NCBI GenBank assembly: GCA_963830725.1
Contig: CAWHNO010000016.1
Location: forward strand, 806,001-870,000
DNA: 64,000 nucleotides
Source of the DNA: DASSUW01 sp963830725
GTDB taxonomy: Bacteria > Actinomycetota > Thermoleophilia > Solirubrobacterales > Solirubrobacteraceae
Direction of reading: 5' to 3'
Part shown: one piece after another, positions 27,481-36,775 of the stretch
Layout of the letters: every line of letters begins with the position of its first letter
How positions within the stretch are numbered: position 1 is the stretch's first letter
The notes under the pieces: generated by a model
What the model saw: only the letters and a program-made list of their open reading frames with translations
What the model was told of the DNA's origin: nothing
The model's database searches: none
Position numbers and translations under genes: made by a program

Positions 27481-28934
27481 ACGCGGCGTAGAAGTCGCCC
27501 GTGTGCACGCCGCTCCCAGCCCGCGGGCGGGGACTGGATGAGCGGCGAGTCGGTGTCGTTGCTCCAGGCGTGCTTGAAGATGGCGAAGCGGCTGGTGACG
27601 ACGAGCGCCACGCCGCGGTCGGGGCGCGGCGCGTCCGGGTCCGCGCGCGGGATCACGCGGCTCGCGGGCGCGTCGAGGATCCAGCGCGAGTCGGGCACGA
27701 GCTTGTGGTTGGGCACGGTCAGCGGCCCGCAGCGCAGGCCCTCCTGCACGCCCGGCGAGTTCAGCACGCGCACGAGGTCGTCGTGCGCCTGGCCGCGGAA
27801 CGTCAGCTCGGAGTCGAAGTAGTCGAGCCTGACCTGGGTCGCGGTGAACACGACGCCGGCCAGGACCAGCGTCGCCGAACCGGCCATCCACGCCGTCCGC
27901 AAGCGGCCCGGGCGCAGCATCGTGAAGCCGCCGAGGAAGACGCCCGCGAAGATGAGCAGGGCGACCGCCGCGATCGCCAGGTAGCGCTCGATCACCGACG
28001 CTCCGGCGACGCCGATCAGCACGAACGTGGCGATCCCCGACCCGAGCAGCGCGAGCGGCACCGCCGCCCGCCGCGGCGCCAGCGCGACGGCCAGCCCGAG
28101 GCCGGCCACCGCGGCCGCCAGGACCGGCGGCTTGACGATCAGCGTCAGGAAGCCGGGGATCGCGGTCGGCAGCTCGGCCAGCGAGCGCTGGCGCCCGAGG
28201 TCCTCGGCCGACCCGCTCGTGTACAGGAGCGAGAACAGCGGGTCGCCGGTGACCGCGAAGTCCGTCGCCGTCCAGACCAGCGGGCCGAACGCGGCGAGCG
28301 CCGCGTACAGGGCCCGCTCCCGCCACGTCGCCGGCCATGCCAGCCACAGCCAGTACAGCCCGGCCAGCACCCAAGCCTCCGGCCGCAGCATCCCGGCCGC
28401 CGCCAGCAGCAGGAGGACGGGCACGCCGCGGCGCGGGCGCCGCGCCTCGAGCACGGCCGCCCACATGACGATCGCCATGTACGGGATGTCGATGTAGCCG
28501 CGCGCGGCGAGGAAGCCGAAGTCGAACCGCGTCAGCACGAGCGCGGCGGCGATGCCGCCGACCAGCGGCGTGAAGGCGACCTGGCCGAGCCGGTACGTCC
28601 CCCAGATCAGCCACAGGAACGACGCGAAGATGAGCGCGATCCAGAGCCGGTCGCCCGCCTCGCCGAACAGCGACAGCACCGCGCCGGCCGCGATCGCCAG
28701 CGGGTGCTCGGTGGGCACGCGGAAGCCCTCGAAGCCGGGCGTCTGCAGGTCGAGCAGCTCGCGCCCCCACAGCAGCGAGTAGTAGGAGTCGTAGTTCGGG
28801 TACGTGGGATAGACGAAGAACCCGACCGCGAACGCGAGGCAGAGCAGCCCGAACAGGACACGGGCGACCGTGTCGGCGTCGAGCGAGCGGACGCGCGCGA
28901 GCGCGGGCCGCCGCGTGAGGGTCAGGCCTTCCAT
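27467..28934 (-). CDS. GT-C family membrane glycosyltransferase, frameshift at 3' end
   Basis: About 489 residues from ATG 28934 (MEGLTLTRRPALARVRSL). It has roughly 11 hydrophobic segments and a conserved first outer loop (YPTYPNYDSYYSLLWGRELL, then VPTEHPLAI). Its C-terminal soluble part begins near VRLDYFDSELTFRGQA. The reading frame that continues to the stop, VHTGDFYAAYANC before TAG at 27467, is offset by one base from the body, giving one indel near 27508-27516. In the unshifted frame the end would be an unnatural Arg/Ser-rich tail. It is co-transcribed with the downstream GT-C gene. The family makes it likely to act on lipid-linked sugars. Confidence 0.8.
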
Positions 28935-29035
28935 GAGCGGATACAGGATGACGATGCATCGGCCCCCGGATGGGGCGTTCCCATCAGAGCGCCGGCCGGA
29001 TGCCGGCAAGGGCGCTACTTTCTAACCGCCGGGCA

Positions 29036-30091
29036 ATGAAGCTGATCATCCAAATTCCGTGCCTGAACGAGGAGGAGACCCTTCCCGTCACGCTGGCCGA
29101 CCTGCCGCGCGAGGTCCCGGGCTTCGACACCGTCGAATGGCTGATCGTCGACGACGGCTCGACCGACGCCACGATCGAGGTCGCGCGCAAGCACGGCGTC
29201 GACCACATAGTCCGCCTCACCAACAACAAGGGCCTGGCCAGCGGCTTCCAGGCCGGCCTCGACGCCTCGCTCAAGCTCGGCGCCGACGTGATCGTCAACA
29301 CCGACGCCGACAACCAGTACTACGGGCCCGACATCGAGCGGCTCGTGAAGCCGATCCTGGCCGGCGACGCCGACATGGTGGTCGGCGACCGCGAGGTGAT
29401 GACCGTCGAGCACTTCTCGGCGGCCAAGAAGCTGCTCCAGCGGCTCGGCTCGTGGGTTGTGCGCCAGGCCTCCCAGACCTCGATCCCCGACACCACGTCC
29501 GGCTTCCGCGCGTACAACCGGGAAGCGGCCCTGGCGATGCAGGTCGTCTCCAAGTTCACCTACACGCTGGAGACGATCATCCAGGCGGGCAAGATGACCG
29601 TCGCGGTCGACCACGTGCCGGTGCGGACGAACCCGAAGCTGCGCGAGTCGCGGCTGTTCCCGTCGATGTGGACGTACATCCGCCGCAACGGCGTCTCGAT
29701 CTTCCGCATCTACGCCATGTACGAGCCGCTGCGCGTGTTCATGACCGGAGCGCTGCTGCTCGGCGTGGCGGCGCTGGCGGTCTGGGGCCGCTTCTTCTAC
29801 TTCTTCCTCCAGGGCGACGGCGGCGGCCACGTGCAGTCGCTGATCCTGGGCGCCGTGCTGTTCAACGCGGCGATGGTGCTGGCCGCGCTCGGCATCCTCG
29901 GCGACCTGCTGTCGGGCCAGCGGATCACGCTGCAGCGGATCTTCGAGCGCATCCGCCGCGTCGAGCTCGAGCTCGGCGTCCCGCCCTCGCACTACGAGCC
30001 GGGCTCGGCGGACGCCGGCCGCGAGCCGACGACCGGCGCGCGCGCCGGCGGCCACGGCAAGACCGAGGAGCGCGAGGCGCTGAAGCTGTGA
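29036..30091 (+). CDS. GT2 glycosyltransferase (polyprenyl-phosphate sugar type)
   Basis: A 351-residue protein from ATG 29036 (MKLIIQIPCLNEEETLPVTL). The GT-A domain shows the nucleotide-binding WLIVDDGSTDATIEVA and the metal motif VNTDADNQYYGPDIERLV, then TTSGFRAYNREAALAM. Two C-terminal membrane helices (FMTGALLLGVAALAVWGRFF, then LILGAVLFNAAMVLAALGIL) anchor it. This is the DPM1/GtrB/ArnC plan, which moves a sugar from a nucleotide to a polyprenyl phosphate and so feeds the GT-C enzymes nearby. The stop overlaps the GTG of the methyltransferase. The 101-base gap to the divergent GT-C gene (28935-29035) must hold both promoters. Confidence 0.88.
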   Translation: MKLIIQIPCLNEEETLPVTLADLPREVPGFDTVEWLIVDDGSTDATIEVARKHGVDHIVRLTNNKGLASGFQAGLDASLKLGADVIVNTDADNQYYGPDIERLVKPILAGDADMVVGDREVMTVEHFSAAKKLLQRLGSWVVRQASQTSIPDTTSGFRAYNREAALAMQVVSKFTYTLETIIQAGKMTVAVDHVPVRTNPKLRESRLFPSMWTYIRRNGVSIFRIYAMYEPLRVFMTGALLLGVAALAVWGRFFYFFLQGDGGGHVQSLILGAVLFNAAMVLAALGILGDLLSGQRITLQRIFERIRRVELELGVPPSHYEPGSADAGREPTTGARAGGHGKTEEREALKL

Positions 30092-30723
30092 GCACCACGG
30101 TCACGCGCGACGCCGAGGGCACGGTCACCGGCAACACGTACGACAAGTACGGCTCGACGAACCCGGTCGTGAAGCGGCTGATGGCGGGCTTCGAGCGCAC
30201 GCTCGACGAGCTGTTCGCGCGCGCCGCCCCGCGCACCGTGCTCGACGTCGGCTGCGGCGAGGGCGTGCTGACCCACAAGTGGGCGCAGCGGCTCGAGGGC
30301 CGCGTCGTCGGCATCGACCTCGAGGACCCGGCGATCCAGGCCGAGTGGGCCAAGCGGCAGGCGCCGAACCTGGAGTACCGCGTGATGAAGGCGGAGCGGA
30401 TGCCGTTCGCCGACGGCGAGTTCGGCCTGGCGGCCGCGATCGAGGTGCTCGAGCACGTGCCCGACCCGGAGCACACCGTGGCCGAGATGGCGCGCGTGGC
30501 CCGCGGCGGGCACCTGCTGGTGTCGGTGCCGCGCGAGCCGCTGTGGCGGGGGCTCAACATGGCGCGCGGCGCCTACCTGCGCGACCTCGGGAACACGCCG
30601 GGCCACGTGAACCACTGGTCCAGGCGGAGCTTCACCGCGCTCCTGTCCCGGCACGGCGAGGTCGTGGAGGCCCGTTCGCCGTTCCCGTGGACGATGATCC
30701 TTGTGAAAGTAACGTCGCCGTAG
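30088..30723 (+). CDS. Class I SAM-dependent methyltransferase
   Basis: A 211-residue protein starting at a GTG that overlaps the upstream stop (GTGA). SAM-binding motif I is VLDVGCGEGVLTHKW, the acidic strand-2 end is VVGIDLEDPA, and a later motif reads AAAIEVLEHVPDPEHTVAEM, as in UbiE/small-molecule methyltransferases. Placed directly after a GT2 gene and before a flippase, it probably methylates a glycan or lipid-linked sugar; this is inference from position only. Confidence 0.87.
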   Translation: MSTTVTRDAEGTVTGNTYDKYGSTNPVVKRLMAGFERTLDELFARAAPRTVLDVGCGEGVLTHKWAQRLEGRVVGIDLEDPAIQAEWAKRQAPNLEYRVMKAERMPFADGEFGLAAAIEVLEHVPDPEHTVAEMARVARGGHLLVSVPREPLWRGLNMARGAYLRDLGNTPGHVNHWSRRSFTALLSRHGEVVEARSPFPWTMILVKVTSP

Positions 30724-30747
30724 CGGTCCACGCGGAGCCTGCGGAGC

Positions 30748-32037
30748 GTGGCCGCGGAGGCGAAATCCAGTTATGGGCGCGGCGCCCGCATCCTCTCGAT
30801 CGGCATCGCGACCACCGGGCTGGTCACGTTCGCCTACTTCTCGCTGGCCAGCCACTCGCTCAGCGAGGTCGACTACAAGGGCGTCACGGTCCTGTGGTCG
30901 GCGCTGTTCCTGATCATCTCGATCATCTACCGGCCGGTCGAGCAGCTGCTCTCGCACACGATCTCGTCGCGCCGCGCGCAGGGCCACGAGGGTCACCCGC
31001 TGCGGGTGCCGCTGATCATCCAGGGCAGCGCGGCCGCGCTCTTCCTCGTGGTCGCGCTCGTGCTGCGCGAGCCGATCACCGACGACGTCTTCGACGGCTC
31101 GGACGAGCTGTACTGGGTCCTGGTCGTCGCGGTGCTCGCCTACGCGGCGAGCTACTTCGCGCGCGGCTGGCTGGCCGGCCACCAGCGCTTCGGGCTCTAC
31201 GGCGGCCTCGTGCTGCTCGAGTCCTGCTCGCGCTGCCTGTTCGCGCTCGCGGTGGCGGTCGGCATCGCCTCGAGCCAGAGCGTCGTCGCGCTCGGCATCG
31301 CCGCCGCCCCGCTGGTGTCGCTGCTCGTGGTGCCGTGGGCGATCGAGCACCGCGGGAGCGAGGGCGAGCGCGGCTCGATGCGCGAGGGCGCCGGGTTCGC
31401 CGGCGCCGTGCTGGCCATCATGGTCGCCGAGCAGGCGCTGCTGAACGGCCCCGTGCTGGCCGTCGACGCCACCGCCTCCGACGCGGCGCTGGCCGGCTTC
31501 GTGTTCAACGTGCTGCTGATCACGCGCGCGCCGCTGCAGCTCTTCCAGGCGATCCAGACGTCGCTGCTCCCCCACCTCTCGGGCCTCGTCGCCACCGGCG
31601 GCGGGAGTGACTTCCGCCACGCGATCCGCGTGACGCTGCTGGCCGTGGCGGCCTTCACCGCGGTGGTCGTGGTCGCGCTCGGGCTGGTCGGCCCGTGGGC
31701 GATGGGCGTGCTGTTCGGCGGCGACTTCGACTACGCGCGCGGCGGCCTGATGCTGGTCGGCCTCGGCATGGGGTTCCACCTGGCGGCGGGCACGCTCAAC
31801 CAGGCGGCGCTGGCCCGCCGTCGCGGGCCGCAGGCGGCGGCCGCCTGGCTCGCCACGGCGGCGCTGTTCCTGGCCTGGCTGCTGGTCACGCCGCTCGACG
31901 ACCCGGTGCTTGCCGTCGAGCTCGGCTACTGCGTCACGACCGCGCTGCTCGCCGGCGCGCTGTGGCTCATCGAAGCCGGCGCAGCTGAGCCTGGAACGTC
32001 CGCAGCGACGGCCTGGTCTGGCCGCGGGGGCCCGTGA
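30748..32037 (+). CDS. Polysaccharide flippase (Wzx/MATE-like)
   Basis: A 429-residue protein from GTG 30748 with about twelve hydrophobic helices (ATTGLVTFAYFSLASHSL, then WSALFLIISIIYRPVEQLL). Its pattern fits the MOP superfamily flippases of polysaccharide synthesis, which move undecaprenyl-linked oligosaccharides across the membrane. It follows the GT2 and methyltransferase genes on the same strand. The last 24 or so residues (AEPGTSAATAWSGRGGP) run antisense into the end of the convergent glycoside hydrolase gene (overlap of 71 bases). Confidence 0.82.
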   Translation: MAAEAKSSYGRGARILSIGIATTGLVTFAYFSLASHSLSEVDYKGVTVLWSALFLIISIIYRPVEQLLSHTISSRRAQGHEGHPLRVPLIIQGSAAALFLVVALVLREPITDDVFDGSDELYWVLVVAVLAYAASYFARGWLAGHQRFGLYGGLVLLESCSRCLFALAVAVGIASSQSVVALGIAAAPLVSLLVVPWAIEHRGSEGERGSMREGAGFAGAVLAIMVAEQALLNGPVLAVDATASDAALAGFVFNVLLITRAPLQLFQAIQTSLLPHLSGLVATGGGSDFRHAIRVTLLAVAAFTAVVVVALGLVGPWAMGVLFGGDFDYARGGLMLVGLGMGFHLAAGTLNQAALARRRGPQAAAAWLATAALFLAWLLVTPLDDPVLAVELGYCVTTALLAGALWLIEAGAAEPGTSAATAWSGRGGP

Positions 32038-32869
32038 GCGCGGAGTCCCAGCGCGGGCGCCGCTGCTTGGGCGCGATCCAGTGGTACATGTAGATCCGCG
32101 TGATCCGCCTGCGGTCGATGCGGGCGAGCTTGAAGACGTTGCGGATCGCCCGGACCGCGTTCCGCTGGTTGTAGCGCCTGATCTTGCGGCCGTCGACCCA
32201 GCGGTTGACGATCCCGCCGGTCTCGCTGAACCACAGCTGCCCGCGGGTGATGCGCAGGATCTCGCGCGTCCCGCTCGTGCGGTGGCGGTTCGCGTCGATG
32301 TGGTTGTGGACGCTCCAGACCCGCACCGGGTAGCGCGCGCCGCGCTTGAAGCGCTGGATCCAGCTCGTCATGTTCGGCGCGTCGAGCACCGCGGGGGCCG
32401 ACACCGTGCACTCGGGGCAGGTGCGGCGCATGGCGTCGTAGTAGCGCGCCGCCAGCTGCGGCTTGTTCCAGACCGGCTGCGTGCCGTGGTTGCCCTCGTT
32501 CCAGGTCTGGAACGTCCGCAGCTCCGGGTAGCGGCGCCGCAGCTTGCGGAACTCGCGGATGAACTGCAGGCGCGACGGCGCCTTCAGCTCCCGCCCTCTG
32601 CGCCGCGAGTGGCCGAAGCTGACCATCACGCGCGCCTTCATCTGGCGCGCCCAGTACATGTAGCTGTCGAGCTCCGCCAGCTCCCAGCTGTTGCGGGCGA
32701 GCGCGTCCCACGGCATCACATAGCGAACGTCGGGGGCCTCGAGCGCCTGCCAGCGCCTGTCGCCGAAGAAGGCCGGGTTCTGCTCGCCGATGCCGACGGT
32801 CAGCTTCGCCGCCGCCGGTGCGGCGAGGCCGAGCAGGAGGACGAGGGTGAGCAGCGCTGCGCGGGTCAC
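31967..32869 (-). CDS. Secreted glycoside hydrolase-like protein (clan GH-A barrel)
   Basis: A 300-residue protein with a signal peptide (AALLTLVLLLGLAAPAAA) and a TIM-barrel pattern. The clan GH-A catalytic pair is visible: acid/base in TWNEGNHG (Glu125) and nucleophile in LWFSETGGI (Glu216), with QPVWNKPQLAARYYDAMRRT between them. This suggests a retaining glycosidase acting outside the cell. The subfamily is uncertain (GH39- or GH53-like). Its position among glycan-assembly genes hints at trimming or turnover of the same polymer. Confidence 0.78.
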   Translation of the reverse strand: MTRAALLTLVLLLGLAAPAAAKLTVGIGEQNPAFFGDRRWQALEAPDVRYVMPWDALARNSWELAELDSYMYWARQMKARVMVSFGHSRRRGRELKAPSRLQFIREFRKLRRRYPELRTFQTWNEGNHGTQPVWNKPQLAARYYDAMRRTCPECTVSAPAVLDAPNMTSWIQRFKRGARYPVRVWSVHNHIDANRHRTSGTREILRITRGQLWFSETGGIVNRWVDGRKIRRYNQRNAVRAIRNVFKLARIDRRRITRIYMYHWIAPKQRRPRWDSALTGPRGQTRPSLRTFQAQLRRLR

Positions 32870-32876
32870 GAGACGG

Positions 32877-34082
32877 TCAGGCGTGGGTCGCGGCGGCGGC
32901 CGACAGCTCGGCTGCGTTCGCCTCGGCTTCGCCGGGACGCCACTGGGTCTTGGGTGCGATGGCGCGCGAGATCACGCGGTCGCGATGGCGCTCGATCGTC
33001 GCGAGCATCGAGCGCACGAGCTCCTCGCCGAGGTAGTGCGGCTTGAGCCCGAGCTCGCGCAGCTTGGTGTTCGCCGCGTTGTAGTAGTGGTCCTCCTGCT
33101 CGACGCGCGGGTTGTCGAAGTGCTGGATCTCGACGTCGTAGCCCAGCTCGGCGCCGGCCCGCTGCGCGAGCTCGGCGAGCTCGAGCACGGTGAACTGCTC
33201 GGTGAACTGGTTGAAGACCCGGAACTCGCCGCCCTGCGCGGGCGTGGTGACGGCCAGCTCGACGCACTGCAGCGTGTCGCGGATGTTGAGGAAGCCGCGC
33301 GTCTGGCCGCCCTTGCCGTAGACGGTCAGCGGGTGCCCGATCACGGCCTGAACGCAGAAGCGGTTGAGCGCGGTGCCGAAGATCTCGTCGTAGTCGAAGC
33401 GCGTGCACAGGCGCTCGTCGAGCGCGGTCTCCTCGGTCTCGATCCCGTACACGACGCCCTGGTTGAGGTCGGTGGCGCGCAGGCCCCAGACGCGGCAGGC
33501 GAAGTGGATGTTGTGCGAGTCGTGCACCTTCGACAGGTGGTACAGCGAGCCGGGCATCTTCGGGAACGGCAGCACGTCGGTGCGGCCCTTGTGGGTGATC
33601 TCGATGAAGCCCTCTTCGATGTCGATGTTGGGCGTCCCGTACTCGCCCATCGTGCCCAGCTTCACCAGGTGGCAGTCCGGCACGCGGTCGCGCAGCGACC
33701 ACAGCAGGTTCAGGTTGCCGATCACGTTCGTCTGCTGCGTCTCGACGGCGTGCCGGCGCGAGATCATCGAGTACGGCGCCGACGGCTGCTCGCCGTAGTG
33801 GACGACCGCGTCGGGCAGCACCTCGGCCACGACGCGGTCGAGGAACTCGCCGTCCTCGATGTTGCCGACGAAGGCGTGGATCTCACGGCTCGAGACCTCG
33901 CGCCAGGCGTCGATCCGATCGGCGAGCCCGCCGATCGGGGTCAGCGAGTCCGTCCCGTGCTCGTGGTGCCAGCGGCGGCGCGCGAAGTTGTCGACGATGA
34001 ACACGTCGTGCCCGCGGGCGGAGAAGCGCATGGCCGTGGGCCAGCCCAGGTACCCATCGCCGCCGAGGATCAAGATTCGCAT
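32877..34082 (-). CDS. sqdB: UDP-sulfoquinovose synthase (SQD1/SqdB family)
   Basis: A 401-residue NAD-dependent enzyme from ATG 34082 (MRILILGGDGYLGWPTAM). SqdB converts UDP-glucose and sulfite to UDP-sulfoquinovose, the head-group donor of sulfolipid. Diagnostic stretches are VDNFARRRWHHEHGTDSLTP, VHYGEQPSAPYSMI, KLGTMGEYGTPNIDIEEG and YHLSKVHDSHNIHF, with the active-site tyrosine and lysine, then GLRATDLNQGVVYG. These are much closer to SQD1 than to ordinary UDP-glucose epimerases. No recognisable sulfoquinovosyltransferase of the SqdX/SQD2 type is in view, so the sugar may go to a different lipid or to a surface glycan. A sulfate-assimilation operon lies 7 kb away. Confidence 0.88.
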   Translation of the reverse strand: MRILILGGDGYLGWPTAMRFSARGHDVFIVDNFARRRWHHEHGTDSLTPIGGLADRIDAWREVSSREIHAFVGNIEDGEFLDRVVAEVLPDAVVHYGEQPSAPYSMISRRHAVETQQTNVIGNLNLLWSLRDRVPDCHLVKLGTMGEYGTPNIDIEEGFIEITHKGRTDVLPFPKMPGSLYHLSKVHDSHNIHFACRVWGLRATDLNQGVVYGIETEETALDERLCTRFDYDEIFGTALNRFCVQAVIGHPLTVYGKGGQTRGFLNIRDTLQCVELAVTTPAQGGEFRVFNQFTEQFTVLELAELAQRAGAELGYDVEIQHFDNPRVEQEDHYYNAANTKLRELGLKPHYLGEELVRSMLATIERHRDRVISRAIAPKTQWRPGEAEANAAELSAAAATHA

Positions 34083-34093
34083 GGCGGGGCAGC

Positions 34094-35434
34094 CTAGCGA
34101 CTCGACAGGCGTGGCCAGAGCCGCTGGACGACCGCCGCGACGGCCACTCCGGCCAGCGCCAGGACCAGCGGCATCAGCGTCACGTTGCGCCGCGTGCCGG
34201 CCAGCAGCAGGCCTCCGAGCACGGTCACGCCGAGCAGCAGCGCGGCGAGCAGGAGGACCTCCCAGCGCCGCCGCACGGCGAGCAGCACGAGGCCGGCGAG
34301 CCCGAGCGCGAGCACGGTGAACTGGAAGATGGTGCCGTAGGTCGATCGCCCGGCCGCGCCCGACCCGTGCCACATGTGCCACATCTTCCCGCCGACCATC
34401 GCCGCGAACTCCAGCGGCTGCTCGGTCAGGTAGCGCTGCGCGTTCGCGCGCCCGATCCTCTGCAGCGCGGCGTCGCGTTCGAGATCCGGATACCGGGCCG
34501 CCACCCGGTCCAGCAGCGGCGTCATCGAGATCCGGCTGAGCTCGCTCGCCGGGATGTCCTCACGCCCCTCGAAGCGGCGCAGCAGCTCGCGCTTGACGTC
34601 CAGGTGGAGGCCGTCGCCGGGCAGGTAGGTGCCGATGAACAGCGCCTTGCCGCCGCCGGTGCTGATCGGGACGAAGCGGCCCTCCACGCTCGACACGTGC
34701 GCGGTCCACGGCACGATCGGCAGCGCGAAGGCCAGCGCGAGCACGCCGCCCGCCACGACACCCCGGCGCCAGCCCGCGGTTCGTGCCCCGCGGGCGAAAG
34801 CCAACAGCGCGAACACGGCCACGAAGGCCAGGTACTCAGGCCGCGCGAACGCGGTCAGGCCGAGCAGGAGGCCCGGCAGCGCCCACGCCCACCACGGCCG
34901 GCCGCGGTCGCCGGCCCAGAAGAACGCCAGCACCGCCCCCGCCAGCGTGAGCGTGGCCAGCGGCTCGCTCATCAGCTTGCCCGTGAAGAAGATCGTCACC
35001 GGGTAGATCGCCAGCAGCCCCGCCCCCACCAGGCCCGCGATGGGGCCGGCCAGCCGCCGCCCGATCAGGTAGACGAGCACGATGGTCAGCGCGCCCAGCA
35101 GCGCGACGACGAGCCGCACCGCGCTCGGGTGCACGCCGCCGGTCGCGTAGTAGACGGCGGCATAGAACAGCGGCGCGCCGGGCGACCAGTCGTACGGACT
35201 CGCGGCGCCCGGCAGCGCGAACCGCTGATGCTCGTAGAGCTGCTCGGCGACCGACGCGTAGACGGCCGAGTCGGTGCCCGGCCGCACGTCGAGCGGCTCG
35301 AGCGCGGAGTCCACCCGCAGCGCGAACCCGACGACCACGAAGGCCGCGAGCGCGATCAGCACGAGGCGGCCGCCGTGGCGCTCGGGCAGGCCCGCGGCCC
35401 AGGCGCGCGGGGTCGTGGCGACGACCGCGCTCAC
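34094..35434 (-). CDS. GT-C membrane glycosyltransferase (GT39-like), paralogue 1
   Basis: A 446-residue protein from GTG 35434, which overlaps the upstream stop (GTGA). It has about 10-12 hydrophobic segments. The first loop reads DVRPGTDSAVYASVAEQLYE and a second, FALPGAASPYDWSPGAPLFY, is nearly the same in the next gene. The outer loop near residue 270 contains GGGKALFIGTYLPGDGLH. The family attaches sugars from lipid carriers. The close similarity to its neighbour (about 35431-36765) shows a tandem duplication. It is co-directional with sqdB, 11 bases upstream of it. Confidence 0.83.
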   Translation of the reverse strand: MSAVVATTPRAWAAGLPERHGGRLVLIALAAFVVVGFALRVDSALEPLDVRPGTDSAVYASVAEQLYEHQRFALPGAASPYDWSPGAPLFYAAVYYATGGVHPSAVRLVVALLGALTIVLVYLIGRRLAGPIAGLVGAGLLAIYPVTIFFTGKLMSEPLATLTLAGAVLAFFWAGDRGRPWWAWALPGLLLGLTAFARPEYLAFVAVFALLAFARGARTAGWRRGVVAGGVLALAFALPIVPWTAHVSSVEGRFVPISTGGGKALFIGTYLPGDGLHLDVKRELLRRFEGREDIPASELSRISMTPLLDRVAARYPDLERDAALQRIGRANAQRYLTEQPLEFAAMVGGKMWHMWHGSGAAGRSTYGTIFQFTVLALGLAGLVLLAVRRRWEVLLLAALLLGVTVLGGLLLAGTRRNVTLMPLVLALAGVAVAAVVQRLWPRLSSR

Positions 35435-36765
35435 GGGTCGAGCCTCGGCTGCAGGCCGCGCGTCTGCAGCGCCGCGCGGGCGTACAGCCACACGCTGACG
35501 AGCCCGGTCGAGGCGAGCGTCATGACCAGCGGCATCAGCGCGAGGTTGCGCCGCGGCGCGGCCAGGACGATGCCCGAGAAGACGGTCAGGCCGAGGATCA
35601 GCCCGCCGAGCAGCAGCGCCTCGAACCGCCGGCGCCAGGCGAGGATCGCCAGGCCGACGACGGCGAAGCCGACGATCAGCACCTGCAGCACGACCGCCGC
35701 GGGCGACAGCATCGCGCCGCTCGAGCCGCGCCACATCCAGCGCATCTTGTTGGCCATCATGCGCGCGACGGCGACCGGCTGCTCGCGTACGTAGCGGCTC
35801 AGGTTCTCACGGCCGATGCGGTTCAGCGCCGCGTCGCGCGGCACGTCCGGGTAGCGCGCGGCCACGCGGTCGAGCAGCGGCTCCATCGGCTGCCGCGCGC
35901 GCTGCTCGGGCGTCACGTCCCGCATGCCGAGGTAGCGCTCCATCAGCTCGATCTTCACGCGGTCGTGGATGCCGTCGCCGGGCAGGTAGGAGCCGATGAA
36001 GAGCGCCTTGCCGGCGCCGGTGGTCACCGGGACGAAGCGGCCCTCCTCGCCGGAGACGTGGATCGCCCACGGGGCGATCGGCGCCGCGAAGGCGACGGCG
36101 AGGATCGCGGCGGCCGCGAGTCCGCTGCGCGGCCCGCGGTCGATGCCGACCTTGACGAGCGCGAGCAGCGCGAACGCGGCGCCGAACAGCAGGTACTCGG
36201 GGCGTATCAGGGCGCTGAGGCCGATCAGCACGCCCGGCGCGAGCCACGCCCACGGCGAGCGGCGGTCGAGCGCCCACAGGAACGCCAACACGGCGCCGGG
36301 CACGGTCACCTCGGCCAGCGGCTCGCTCAGCAGCCGGCCGGTGTTGAAGATGAAGGCCGGGTAGCCCGCCGCCAGCGCAGCGGCCACGAGGCCGGTCGCG
36401 GGGCCGTTGAGGCGGCGGCCGAGCAGGTAGCAGATGACGATCGTCACGAGCCCCGCGAGCGCGATCGCCAGCCGCGCGACGCCCGGGTGCACGCCCCCCG
36501 TCAGGTAGTAGAGCCCGGCGTAGAACAGCGGCCCGCCGGGCGACCAGTCGTACGGGGCGTCCGAGCCGGGGACGGCGAAGCGCTGGTCGGTGTAGAGCAG
36601 CGCGGCGATCCGCTCGTAGCGTGCGGCGTCGGCCCCCTGGTAGGAGGAGTCGATCGGATCGAAGACGCCGATCAGCCGTAGCGCGAAGCCCACGGCGAGC
36701 ACGACGCCGAGCAGCACGAGGACGACGCCGCCGTGGCGCTCGGGCAGCGTCCGGATGCGCCCCAT
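35431..36765 (-). CDS. GT-C membrane glycosyltransferase (GT39-like), paralogue 2
   Basis: A 444-residue membrane protein. It starts MGRIRTLPERHGGVVLVLLG, and the matching start of its paralogue is LPERHGGRLVLIALA. The loop motif YQGADAARYERIAALLYTDQ and the loop VPGSDAPYDWSPGGPLFYAG match the sibling. Another shared element, GAGKALFIGSYLPGDGIHDR, is probably a substrate loop. Ten or more helices and a C-terminal helix bundle follow. It is co-translated with paralogue 1 and with sqdB, and the trio may build or modify one sulfoquinovose-containing glycan (inference). Confidence 0.83.
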   Translation of the reverse strand: MGRIRTLPERHGGVVLVLLGVVLAVGFALRLIGVFDPIDSSYQGADAARYERIAALLYTDQRFAVPGSDAPYDWSPGGPLFYAGLYYLTGGVHPGVARLAIALAGLVTIVICYLLGRRLNGPATGLVAAALAAGYPAFIFNTGRLLSEPLAEVTVPGAVLAFLWALDRRSPWAWLAPGVLIGLSALIRPEYLLFGAAFALLALVKVGIDRGPRSGLAAAAILAVAFAAPIAPWAIHVSGEEGRFVPVTTGAGKALFIGSYLPGDGIHDRVKIELMERYLGMRDVTPEQRARQPMEPLLDRVAARYPDVPRDAALNRIGRENLSRYVREQPVAVARMMANKMRWMWRGSSGAMLSPAAVVLQVLIVGFAVVGLAILAWRRRFEALLLGGLILGLTVFSGIVLAAPRRNLALMPLVMTLASTGLVSVWLYARAALQTRGLQPRLDP

Positions 36766-36775
36766 CGCTCCGATT